DNA from: Hemileia vastatrix
Taxonomy: Eukaryota > Basidiomycota > Pucciniomycetes > Pucciniales > Zaghouaniaceae
DNA length: 64,000 nucleotides
Reading direction: 5' to 3'
Assembly (NCBI GenBank): GCA_030280995.1
Contig: JASXTE010000014.1
Coordinates: forward strand, 29,172,150 to 29,236,149
The notes below the pieces were generated by a model. It was given only the letters and a program-made list of their open reading frames with translations, made no database searches and had not been told where the DNA came from. This document shows, piece after piece, positions 11,020 through 22,200 of this stretch (the first letter of the stretch is position 1; the number at the start of each line of letters is the position of its first letter). The position numbers and the translations under genes are program-made.

Positions 11020-12515
11020 TGTCAGCCTGAATATTCCCAGGACTGAGTAAAAAGTACTTATAAGCTTTTTTAAACACATGGACTATACATGGGAGCAATA
11101 AATTAGAGTACACAAATAGTATTCATAAGTAAAATTATGATAATATACAAAAAATGCCATTATAACACCTTATATACACGCATATATCCACCTTTTATAA
11201 GTCTTATGTACTTAATATTAAGCTGGAATATGTTAGGGTAATCTTAAGAACCTTAAATATAAGGCTACATAATTTTTAAGTACACTTAAAGCTGTTATTT
11301 TCATTGTTTTATGTAAAAAACAAGAAATGCACTTTAAATCACTTAAAAGTTGATTATTTGTGCTATAAATTTAATAATATTAAAAATTCACTTTGAAAAA
11401 TCAATTTGTCTTAATTAGGACTATTGATTTTGCTACTCAAATTCATAAAAATAACACTTTTCAAATTTGGTGTTTTTTTATGCCAGAAATGGCTTCTGTG
11501 TACTGGCCACATACTGCCTGCATTTTTCCTGTGTGAATAGCTTCATTTTTAGCAAAGTTAGCTTTTTCAAACTATAATTACCCCCACATTATACGCCCAC
11601 TTTGGGGAAAGACACTAATATAGGCGACAGGCGCTTATTTAGTGTCCTAGCTTAATTATAAATGCATTGACCCTCTTTATATGCACTAATTTCATTAATA
11701 ACCTTATTCTTGGCATTTTTATTAACTACCACGCTTAAATTTGCCTAAATTAGTCAAGGATTTACCTGTGCAAGTGCTTTCCAAGGACTGCATGTAGCTA
11801 CCCCACATCTCATGCCCTTTTTTGGGTTTTTTGGTGGTTTCTCAGTCAATTTTGGTTATTTTTGAATTGGGATTTCATGTAGTATAATGTCATGATTAGC
11901 CTCAACATTTCTACAGTTGATTCCCCTTATTATTAAGTATTAATTAGTCTTAATTTTCTCTTTTTAGTCTTTTGTTTTAATTTTTAATACGCATATACTC
12001 TCTTTTTTGCTTATTCTTTATTTTTGATGGGTTATCCCTATTACTAGAGGATTTTGGTGGGTGATATCATTCTAATTATGTTACTAGTCACTGTTTTTGG
12101 TTCTTAACATGTTTATTGGCTAGAATGAGGTCTCATTAACTGTGTATTGAGCTTGTAAATCATAGGGGTCATTGGGGAAGTAATTGTGTATAAAAGGAGG
12201 AGGTTTTTGGTCTTATTTTCTTCATTCTTTATCATTACAATCAAATATATAACCAATACAATTACTCTACATATCAATAGTACTTATAAAGTCTTTTAAT
12301 AGTATCTGAATTTATTAAATCTATTTTTCTACCAACTATAAAGATTGTAAGCAATATATAATTAGTGAGATTAGAATTGCTGAGACCCTTATATTGAGTT
12401 TTATTTTAATACTTATCCAATTTGTACTACAGTATTCATATAGGACCATTAAAATCTTCTACACAACTGACCATTCAAGCTAGTTCACGTCTTTGTACTT
12501 GACCTCAGCCTTACA
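11020..12515 (+). repeat. 3' LTR of the deleted chromovirus
   Basis: About 1.5 kb from TGTCAGCCTGAATATT to CAGCCTTACA. The right 990 bp aligns with 2546-3538; the left 510 bp has no other copy in the window. The right neighbour (from 12516) is family-A LTR sequence, so the chromovirus inserted into an older family-A LTR. No open frame of interest. Confidence 0.65.
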
Positions 12516-13073
12516 GAAATACACACCTGAAACCAAAGACACAGTGCACTTGTTGCACAAACACAGCAAAAATACTTCATGTAGTTTGAAAAGCTATGGC
12601 AGAGAAATTAGTTTTCAAAGATAAGTTAAATGAAGAACTAACCTTAAAGCAAACACAGCCAATTGTGGCCAAAAAACAGTGAAAACTGAGTGAGAAACAA
12701 TTATATAATTACCAGATGGTTTTCTGATAATTAAATTTGCCCCAAAATGTCTTACTCACACTACAGCACATGTTTGTTTTGCCATGGGGCACAACAATTA
12801 CACAACAGTTGTGCAACAGTTAAAAAGAATTGTTTTTTCACCTAAGACCCACCTAAGACTTTTAAGTGCCAAAAATAATTGTTACATAACTTTTACATAA
12901 TCTTTGCGCCATTGTTGCACCCCAAGACAAAACAAAAATTTATTTTAGTGTCAGTATGTACACACAGAACACCCAACTAAAATCCATGCACAGCAACTAA
13001 TTTGGCACCTTTGACAGAAAAATTGAATAAAAACTCTCTAAAAACGCTCCTCAGTCTTCTAGGACTGAGGCGG
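12516..13073 (-). repeat. Family-A LTR fragment, older, interrupted (part 1)
   Basis: Aligns in reverse with the middle of the family-A LTR (for example the GCCAATTGTGGCC block near 12658). It is diverged, cut on the left by the chromovirus and on the right by a second family-A LTR; its continuation is 14172-14625. It contains a 191 bp MITE. Confidence 0.7.
12764..12954. mobile_element. 191 bp MITE with inverted termini
   Basis: An insertion absent from the equivalent place in other family-A LTRs (compare 1941-1950). It is flanked by TA on both sides (12762-12763, 12955-12956). Inverted repeats TTTGTTTTGCCATGGGGCAC and TTTGTTTTGTCTTGGGGTGC (reverse strand) match over about 22 of 26 bases, set slightly in from the ends. 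TA flanks and small size suggest a Tc1/mariner-type non-autonomous element. No coding capacity. Confidence 0.6.
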
Positions 13074-14171
13074 TGTGGTCTTCCAACATTGGCGGAGCCT
13101 TTTGTTAGTCTATTTGGTGTTGTTTTGATATGTCTTAAATGGCATTGTTTAATAATTGGGTGTATTTCTGGATTTATTCAGCAAATATTGGGACTGCAGT
13201 GATGTGGGCACTACCATTTGACAGCCTTGGTTTTTCTCTATATTTTACGTCCAGTTGACATTTTTCATATTTTAAGTATTAAAGGGATTATTTCTCATTT
13301 ATGATTTAAAAAGATAGCTGTTTAATTTTGTTTTTTGTGTTTTACAGGCTAGCCTTAAGTCTTAGGATAAAGTGCTTAGTACCATTAGAATAGGCTAATT
13401 TTTTCTACATTTCATGTCTCTATGTTGATATATCCTAATTATGTGTTTTAAAGGTTTTAGTAGTTGTAGTAGATTTTTCTAAATATTTTGGGTATTTTTG
13501 GAGGTTTTTGGCAGTTTTCTGGCTTCAGGGTGGTCATGCGGCCTCAGGAAGGCCTCCTGACGTCAGGCAGACCGCCCCCCTTGATGCTAGAAGGCTGGGA
13601 AGAGTTTCTAGAGAAATTTTATGCAATTTGGCGCTCAAGAACGACAAATTTGTTGGTGTGAATGGGCTTTTAGATAGTGGTCTGTGTGTGTATAGTGAAT
13701 AAGACAGTTTGGTGCAACTTTAATTATCATACAAACATCCGGAGGTAATATTCTTGTTCCTCACTCAGTTTTCACTGTTTTTTGGCCACAATTGGCTGTG
13801 TTTTTTGCAAGGTGAGTTCTTCATTTAACTTAAAATGGAAACTTGTTTCTCTGGTATAGTCCTGCAATCTATAACAAGTATTATTGCTGTCTCTGGTGTG
13901 AATTTGAAACCTACATCAAGTATCATTGCTTTCTCTGGTGTGTACATTTTTCTACTTTCAGTTCTTTGGTTTGGTAGTCTGTCTGGAGACTACTTTCTTG
14001 GCTGATCAGTCAGTCAAGTGTGTTGGAAAAGAGGCTTAAGTAACAGGAACCAATCTAGTGTAGCAGGTAAATCTCAGTTAATTTTTCTAAAGGGACAGGG
14101 GTTTTTCTCTCCAGGTTTTACTCCAACTCCCTTGGTCAAGGCCTATAGCTAGTACTATAGAATTTTCTACA
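13074..14171 (+). repeat. Solo family-A LTR
   Basis: 1,098 bp, TGTGGTCTTCC...TTTTCTACA. It lies inside an oppositely oriented family-A LTR, whose sequence resumes at 14172 (GGGCGG, then ACTGAAGCC). No internal region is attached, as expected after LTR-LTR recombination. Open frames within it are not credible. Confidence 0.85.
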
Positions 14172-14625
14172 GAGGGCGGACATCACTGAAGCCAAAAAAC
14201 CACTAAAAAACATCTAAAAAGCCCCAAATACTTGGAGAAATCCACTACAACTACTAAAACTCTTAAAACACAAAATTAAGCTATGACAATGTTGGGACAT
14301 AAAATATAGAGCCAAATTATCCTTACTTAATTGTACTAAGCACTTAACTCTAAGACTTAAGGTTAGTCTTTAAATTGAGAAAAACAAAATTAAACAGCTA
14401 TCTTTTAGAAATGAAAAATGGGGAAATGACCCCTTAAAACTTGGAATATGAAAAATGTCATCAAGACATAGAATATAGAGAAAATCCAGGGCTATCCAAT
14501 TGTAGAACCCACATACCCATAGTAAATATATTTACTGAATAAATCTAAAAAAGCACCTAATTCTTTGACCAATGTCAATCAAGACACACACAAACAGAAC
14601 CAAACAGCCCAACAAAGGCCACTGC
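14172..14625 (-). repeat. Family-A LTR fragment, older (part 2)
   Basis: Continuation of 12516-13073. It aligns in reverse with the first part of the LTR and stops at GGCCACTGC, just short of the expected LTR start, where another family-A LTR begins. Confidence 0.7.
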
Positions 14626-15724
14626 TGTAGACAATCCTATAGTACTAGCTATAGGCCTTGACCAAGGGAGTTAGAGAAATCCCAGAGAGAAAATCTTCTG
14701 TCCCTTTAGAATAAATGAATTGAAACTTACCTGCTACAGTCAATTAGTTCCTGTTTCTATAGCCCCCTTTCCAACACACTTGACTTCCTGATCAGCCACA
14801 AAAGTAGTCTCCAGAGAGACTACCAAACCAAAGAACTGAAAGTAGACCAACTTTTACACCAGAGAAAGCAATGATACTTGATGTAGGTTGAAAATCCACA
14901 CTAGAGACAGAAATAATACTTGATATAGCTTGCAAGACTATACCAGAGAAACCAGTTGCCAAGTTAAGTTAAATGGAGAACTCACCTTTCAACAAACACA
15001 GCCAATTGTGGCCCAAAAACAGTGAAAACTGAGTGAGGAAGAAGGATATCACCTCCAGATGGTTTCATGATAATTAAAGTTGCCCCAGACTGTCTTATTC
15101 ACTATTTACACACAGACCACTATCTAAAAGACCATTCACACCAACAAATTTGGCATTCTTGAGCACAAAATTGCATAAAACCCCTCTAGAAATGCTTCCC
15201 AGCCTTCTAGCACCAAGGTGGGGGGTCCGCCTAACATCAGAAGGCCCACCTGAGGTGGCTGGACCACTCTGAATCCAGAAAACCACCATAAACACCCAAA
15301 AATACCCAAAATACTTAGAAAAATATACTACCACTACTAAAACCTTTAAAACACATTATTAGGCTATAACCACATTGAGAAATAAAATGTAAAGAAAAAT
15401 TAGCTCATTCTAATGGTATTAAGCACTTAATTCTAAGACTAAAGGTTAGCCTGTAAAATGCAAAAAACAAAATTAAATAGCTATCTTTTTAAATAAAAAA
15501 TGAGAAATAATCCCTTTAATACTTAAAATCTGAAAAATGTCATCAAGACATAAAATATAGGGAAAAACCGGGGCTATCCAATAGAAGTACCCACATCCCC
15601 GCAGTCCCAATATTTTCTGAATAGATCCAGAAAAACACCCAATTATTAAACAATGCCATTTGAGACATATCAAAACAATGCAAAATAGACCAACAAAGGC
15701 CTCCGCCAATGTTGAAAGACCACA
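14626..15724 (-). repeat. Solo family-A LTR, reverse orientation
   Basis: 1,099 bp. Read leftward it runs TGTGGTCTTTC...ATTGTCTACA. Flanks ACTGC and AAATG do not match, so no target duplication is visible. Possible causes are recombination between copies or old age. Confidence 0.8.
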
Positions 15725-15890
15725 AAATGTCTTCAATAAATAATGAAGCTAGCTTTATCTGAGTTTCAATGTATTTTCATACTTTATTCTTTATTGTTTC
15801 ATCACTAACTCAATGTGTTCTCAATTAGATATGAGTTTAGGTTCAAGTTTTCAGACTTGCTAGGAAGTCCACCCCCCATATTGTGCGGTG
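15725..15890. mobile_element. CACTA-like right terminus, orphan
   Basis: Ends ...TGCTAGGAAGTCCACCCCCC...GCGGTG at 15890. Reading inward on the reverse strand gives CACCGC, a G-run and a CTAGCAAG core, closely matching the terminus ending at 29104. It abuts the protease remnant at 15891. The partner left end is not in the window. Confidence 0.5.
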
Positions 15891-16140
15891 ATAGGTAGCA
15901 ATTTACTATGATAATCTTCATCTACAGAAGCTATCGCTTTCTCAGACACTACACTTCTTCCAGCACCAATATCAAGAACAACCTCAACATTTTTACCATT
16001 TATGATAACAGGTGCTCTAAAGGGAGATATTAATATAAAGTTATGAGTAATATCTTATATAATTTCAGAATTTTCTACTGAAGATAAATCCAAGTTACAA
16101 ACTTCAGATAAATTATCTAAATATTGGACATCTTGTTTCA
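15891..16140 (-). pseudogene. Gypsy aspartic protease start, truncated
   Basis: Read leftward, the frame gives VVLDIGAGRSVVSEKA, the active-site loop of a retroviral-type aspartic protease (DIGA in place of DSGA/DTGA). It is cut after about 60 residues by the CACTA-like terminus at 15890. It belongs with the gag remnant immediately upstream on the same strand. Confidence 0.65.
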
Positions 16141-18573
16141 GCATTAAAACTTCATTTAAAGATCATTATCATAAGAGATATTACTACCACATTCACTAGA
16201 TGAATCCTTACTATCATCTTCAGGATTAGCTGCTTCCTCAGTTTTTTCAACAAGGTGTATTTTATTGTCACAAACATGCCCTTTCTTCCATCCCTTGTTA
16301 CATTTAAAACAAGTGTTTGTTGCATATTTCTTTGGTGCAACTAGGGAAGAGGGTTTACCAGATTTTTCTCTGAGTTTTGATGATAGCCTCTGCTAATCAT
16401 TGTAAGATTTTAAGGTATAATTCTTTTATTCATATATATGGTTGAGTAATATTTCATTACAGATATTAATAAAAGTAGAATGTTCTCTTACATGCTCAGT
16501 TTTATCTACAATCAAATCTCTAAGAGAATTTGGTAATTTATAGAGAATTTTGTCTCTCCAAAGATCATTATCCATTTTTGTATTTATTGCTCTAAGAATT
16601 TTTGTCATTTTCATAAGGAAAACAATAGTTTTTTCAGCTTGAAAGGATATATATTTAGAATTTTCATATAATCTTTGTTGTGCCAACCTGAATTTTGAAC
16701 CACCAAATTGATTTTCAATTAATTTCTTTGACTAATTCCATGTATAGTGATTGTTATCCAATATAACAGACTCATACCACATCAATGCTACCTTAGAAAA
16801 TAAAGAGATTAATTTAGAAACAATTTTTTCACCTGGAAATTTATAATAACTCTTTAAATTATCTATCCTTTGAATAAAATGTTGCTAATCAGATGAAGAT
16901 TTACCATAAAATGTAGGATATTGATCAAGTTTAGGCCAATTCTTATTGTTACTAATCTTGTTAACTTTAAGATTGAGACTATTCATTCTAATCAATTCTT
17001 GAATATTAGAAATTTGTTCAGAAATTTCATTATTTAAAGAAACAGCTGGCTCATCGCAAGTATTAAATTGTTTATTGGTCACAAAAGATTTCATAGACTC
17101 ATTTTCAGATTTATTTGTGGCTACATTAAAAGAGGGCATTCTTTTTTCAGGATTATTACTTTTATTTTTAATAGTAGAATTTTTTTACTACATTATAATT
17201 TTCATCAAGAAGAACTGGTAATGTAGAGAATTTTTCCTCACAATTTGATAATTTATTTCTTAACATAGGAATATAAGGAAGTTGATCATTAATTTTTTCA
17301 AGAGATAGAAAATTTCTGTTTTCCTCTACTGAGAATTTATTAATCAAATCTTGGAAATTAATTTTCAATTTTTTCAATTCATTGTGTAAGGTTTTATTAT
17401 CATTTTTTAATGAAGTGTTTTCATCTATGACGGGTTTTAATTCACTAATAACTTTATGCAGATGATGATTTTTATCTGAAAGTAATTTGTGATCATTTTT
17501 TATAAGTTTCTGTTGAGCCAGTAAATTATTTAAAGTTTCTTTTAATTTTAAATAAGTTGTATCTTGTACAGAAGAGCTCACTTTAAAATGTAAATTCAAA
17601 TCATTTAATCTGTAATTTTCATGCTTTAATAATTCTTTTAAAACTTTATCTTTTATTACACTAAAGTCAGGATAATCTTTAAAAATGTCTTCAGAAGTTT
17701 GTTTAAGTAAGACATAAATTGCAGGTGCAACAGAATCATTTTTAATTTCAAGAGAAGGATTTACTAAAGAAGTTGAAGTTAAATGAAAATTTTCATCAAA
17801 TGATAATTTACTGATTACATCATTTGGACCACTCATAACAGAAATTTTTTTCTTGAGAGTTTTTACAGTTCTACCATCACTTTCAAAAACATTACCTGAA
17901 GAGGAAGGTTTAGTATAATACATACTAACATGTTTATCAAAAAGATTTCTTACCATGGCAATGGAGGCAACTTCCCCTGGGCCTGAGCCTTCTTTTTTCT
18001 GCTTCCCTGGTAAGGATGTTCAGATGGAGGATGGTAATTTTTTGTCCTGAATGGGCCAGGTTGATTATCTAGAGGAGGTTGCACATTCCTCTGGTAATGA
18101 TTCATGATATAATCCTATTTCTACTGTCCTACCTCCATAGTATTTGAGGTTTGTTGAGGAAGATGTGGATTTTGTTGTATAATTTGATGATGACTTTGGC
18201 TACTCTTCAGAAGCTCTTGCATCTGATTAAAAAGTGTATTTACTCTTGCTTTGTATCTCATATTTTCTACTTTCATTTCTTTTATATGAGCTGATATATT
18301 TTTTACCTTCTGTTCCAGAGGAATCTTTTTTACTTTTATATTTTTAAGGGATTTTACAGATTTATTAGAGGTTTTAATTCTCTCTGAGTTGTTGGAGGAG
18401 GATGGTTTATTACTTCTCCTGACATTTTTATGACCTTAAGAATTTGATGGTTTTCTGTCAGCTGAAGAATCTTTATAAGTTAATTTTGAAGAACCTACAG
18501 ATTCAACATAAACATCTACCTCTATTTCATCAACATGTAAATTATCCATGCTATCAGTTAAATTTCTGGGCAT
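16141..18573 (-). pseudogene. Gypsy gag remnant with CCHC-like cluster
   Basis: The ATG at 18573 opens a basic, Ser/Asn-rich N-terminus. The reading continues with several stops and frame changes to a 262-residue Lys/Asn/Leu-rich coiled-coil-prone stretch (17168-17956). Next comes a retrotransposon-gag core (PTFYGKSS, later QQRLYENSKYISFQ, RDKILYKLPNSLRDLI; 16426-17139). A Cys/His cluster CFKCNKGWKKGHVC lies at about 16270-16320. Order and strand match the protease fragment downstream. No RT or integrase follows. Codons are strongly AT-biased. Confidence 0.7.
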
Positions 18574-18889
18574 AAAAATTTTAATCCTGAAAAAAAAAAT
18601 CAAATTTTATTTACAATAATTTTAAATTTAAATTTGAGAGATAAAATATGTAATCAATATTTTAAATCAAAAATATGAGGAACATATTTAAATTTACAAT
18701 GAATATTATTGAAGTTATAAAAAAAAATTAAAGTAATATTTTATTTCAATTTATTCAATTTGATTATATTAATTAAAACAATAACCTAAAAAAATATTTC
18801 TATTTTGGGTCTAAACACTAAGTGTTATTATTGTCAACCAAATTATCAAGTATTAATGAATAATTAATTTAATAATAATCAAAAAATAC
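18574..18889. other. AT-rich leader upstream of the gag remnant
   Basis: Very AT-rich, no open frame. Read leftward it contains TTTGGTTGACAATAATAAC near 18825-18845, which could be a TGG-type primer site, but no LTR boundary could be fixed. Confidence 0.4.
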
Positions 18890-19312
18890 TGATCTTCTAG
18901 GACTAAGAGAATTTGTCAGCCAGGATATCTCAGGAGCATGGTAATTTATATAATAGATTACTGAAATCATGTAAGGGAATAACACTATGTAGTTACAATA
19001 AATTATTTTATTAAATAATAAAATTATAAATATTTTATGAATAAATAAATACTATATTTAATTTTATTATTAAATAAGTTTTATTACATAAATTAATATT
19101 ATATTCTATAAAAACATGGCGCACTTCTATGTATTTAATATTTCTAAAATAATAATTAAACTAATTATAATATTATAAGCTTAGTTATATTTAACTTATA
19201 ATGGAATTACAATTAATTTTATATAACTTAGATATTACATTCAACTCATCATATAATTGTATCCATAAATATTGGGCACTTTTTTTTGACCCTTAATTGT
19301 ATCGGGGGGTTT
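18890..19312 (-). repeat. Unit U, reverse copy (uninterrupted)
   Basis: About 420 bp, inverted relative to 20129-20374 plus 34427-34553. Shared landmarks are CCATAAATATTGGGC, ATAGAATATAATATT, TTATTGTAACTAC and CTCCTGAGATATCCTGGCTG. This copy shows the sequence without the 14 kb insertion. Confidence 0.7.
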
Positions 19313-20128
19313 TCTAGAAGGAGTATAAAAAGGAAGATAAAAGAAGAGGTATAATTGGAAGATAAAGACTAATTTGTAAGTAGTATTTGAGAAGTAAAAG
19401 TTAATTGGATTTATGGAGAGTAATACAATGATATTTTATGAGTTAATGACACTACAGTAGATTTAAAGGATATCTAATAATTTTGTTAGTTATTTCTCAA
19501 TGCGCGGCAAGCAATGATTTTTATTAATAGACTTATGGAAACCTTGAAATTATATAATATTTATATTAGAACTGTAAGACTAATAATAATAATAATAATT
19601 TGTATGATATTTAAAAATATAATAAAAGTATGAGTATAATAAGTGATGATTACTAGAGAGGGTTTCAAGGCTCTTTTATAGGCAAGAAGACCTTCTCAAG
19701 CGTCTAAATTGTAGTTACATGGATTATAGAAATATAAAAAGAACAGGTATTTTAATTTAATTGAAACATACAAAACAAGAAGAAAAATTAACCCAATAAA
19801 GTGAACCTGTGAATAAGAAATAACTATTCCCACCATACAGTCCTAAACAAATATAATGAATGACTACGTGAATATGAAAACTAAGAACCATGGGAAAGAA
19901 AATCTAAAACAGGTAATACAAATAGCTGAAAAGGTTTAATTAAACAAAAGGAATTATTTTCATGCCTTTTAATTCAGTATAAAGAAAATTAAATTTACCT
20001 TATTAACCATTTCAAGTAATTTAATTGAAACAACTAATTAAATTAATAAAATAATCTATTTAGAATGTGAAATAAAATTTATCATATTAAATAAGTATTT
20101 TACTTAATTTAATTATTTTAATTACACA
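19313..20128 (-). repeat. AT-rich LTR (family X), reverse copy
   Basis: About 816 bp. Read leftward it starts TGTGTAATTAAAATA and ends CTCCTTCTAGA. It matches 34554-35375 in the opposite orientation, including a (TAT/TTA)n microsatellite. It lies at the axis of the inverted U copies. No genes. Confidence 0.6.
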
Positions 20129-20374
20129 ATTAAGGGTTCAGGAAGCGCCCAATATTTATGGATAATATTGAATGATAAGTTGTATTTTAGTTTATAAAAA
20201 TTTGATTATTCAATTTGTAATTACATTACAAGTTGTATTTTATACTTATAATATAACCTTAAATAATTTATTTATTTATTTAGAATACATATAAAATTTG
20301 CCATGATATTATAGAATATAATATTTTATATGTAATAAAAATTATCTTAATATAAAACTATTTTACTTATAAAG
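20129..20374 (+). repeat. Unit U, forward copy, left part
   Basis: Starts AATTAAGGGTTCAGG and runs to TTATAAAG, where the 14 kb CACTA-like element is inserted. The sequence resumes at 34427. Confidence 0.65.
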
Positions 20375-20425
20375 CACTACGGGAAATCTAGGGGTGAATT
20401 GCTAGCAATCCCCTCTCTTGAAATT
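20375..20425 (+). repeat. Left terminal inverted repeat of the CACTA-like element
   Basis: Begins CACTACGGGAAATC, G-rich tract, then TTGCTAGCAATCC. Partner at 34376-34426. Confidence 0.75.
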
Positions 20426-22200
20426 TAGAGTTTCCCTTAAATATGCCAGGTTTATGTATACTTTATAAACATAAGTAAATTAGAGTTAGATTTACATTTA
20501 TTCTCAGATTGATTATAGACAGAATATCAACTGATTCCAAATTATGCACAAGTTGATCCTCCAGAACTTGATTTTGGTCCTCTGATGAGGACAAATTGAG
20601 CACAAATTGATCTAACCTAAGCTTATGCATATATAATAATTCAGGATACTTGCTCTATTAAATTTTATAATAAAATAAAATATTGATGAATTTATATAAA
20701 AAAAATTATTATGTAAGATATTAAATTATAAATTTAGGCATCATAGGAGGGCACTAAATAGAACTTAATTATACTATGTGACACCTTAATACTGTATCAC
20801 GCAGTTTGAAAAATTTAAAACAAAATGAGTCATGATGGGCAATGAAATTGCTTGGACTGACACTTTCAAAATTAATACTGACCATAATACACAAGTATGA
20901 AACCTTGGCATCTATCCAATAAAAGATTTTCCTTCTGATAAATGGATATTTCTCAGCTACTCCCTGCTAAAAAGTGTCCTTCTGAGGTTTGTCTGACCTT
21001 CAGGGGGTAATTTGGACACATCACACTACTTCTATTTCCATGATTGAACAAAACATCATCCTCATTCCCATCTAAAGAGTTGATCTCATCTGACTGTGGC
21101 TGATCAAAGGGGTCCACCACAAGTTTAGCCAAAATTTTGGTGAACACTTTTTTGATGGATAGTGACTAACTGGTGCTTTTGGAAATTGTCCACCTCAAGT
21201 TAGGCTAAACTTCAGGAGGATGAATTTATTATGAATACCAAATTAACTGAAGAATATTTTTCCCCTAGCTACTCTGCATCATAAAAGTGTCAAACTGAGG
21301 TTTAGCCATAATTCAGGTAGACACTTTTGGAAAGGCACAGTCTGATGGGTTTAATATCTATATATGGCAATAAGTGTCAGTTTTTTATCAACATGGAACT
21401 AGAATTAATTTAATATGGCCAAAGTGTCCACCTGAAGTTTGGCCAAAATACAGGTGGAAATGTTTATGAGGATTACTTGATGAAATGAAGAAGACTTGCA
21501 ATTACTTTGCATCATAAAATTTTCAAACTTAAGTTTATCAAAAATTTTGGTGACACTTTTTCCAGATCTAGTCATATGGGATCAACTCTCTATATGGCAA
21601 TGAGAATCAATTTTTAGTCAATCATGGCATTAGAAGTAATTTTATATGGAAAAACTTTCCACCTGATTTTTGGCCAAAAATAAGTTGGAAATGTTTATGA
21701 GGAATACTAGATTTATTAAAGAAGACTTGCACCCTACTAATGTCCATCATAAAAGTGTCCAACAGAAGAATTTTCAAACTTGTGTTTGACACCTTTGGCC
21801 TGGTACGGCCATATGGGATCAATTCTGCATATGGAAATGAGGATTTAATTTGGTCAATCATGGTACTAGAAGTAATTTGATATAGATAAAGTGTCCAACT
21901 AAATATTGGAAAAAAATCAGTTGAAAACTTCATTTAGTTTTTCAAAAAATCAAATTAAGTAAAATTTTATTCCTGATGATGCCAATTTTATCCAACACCT
22001 CTTCTGAGCCTTGAAAGTAGGCATTTAGCTTGAATTTTGAATTTCATATAAAATCCCTATTATTCAACCTATTTCTTTTTATACCTTTTTTTTCTTTTAG
22101 ATATCAATTAATTTTATGTAAAACAAATCATTTTCATAATTTTTTACCTGTATTTAATAAAATTATTAAACGTTTAACATCACCCTGTAAGCATTTGGCA
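20426..22200. repeat. Left interior of the CACTA-like element: degenerate palindrome units
   Basis: No gene. From about 21110 there are repeated, decayed versions of the palindrome seen in the satellite (near 21110, 21185, 21285, 21420, 21515, 21650, 21750), spaced 75-160 bp rather than 600 bp. Recurrent phrases such as ATATGGGATCAATTCTC also occur in the satellite. Small open frames here are products of the repeats. Confidence 0.55.

Larger units (their letters stand above)
2546..12515 (+). mobile_element. Internally deleted chromovirus, interrupted by Copia and by a family-A element
   Basis: Composite of a 5' LTR remainder (2546-3538), a pol fragment (3539-5348), a 3' untranslated stretch (5349-5527), a Copia insertion (5528-11018 with duplication), and a 3' LTR (11020-12515). 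The two LTR parts share about 960 bp of alignable sequence and both end in a TG/TTACA-CA type terminus. Primer site, gag, protease and most of RT are missing: pol starts directly at the LTR end. The left LTR end lies beyond the leftward family-A insertion, outside the window. Confidence 0.7.
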
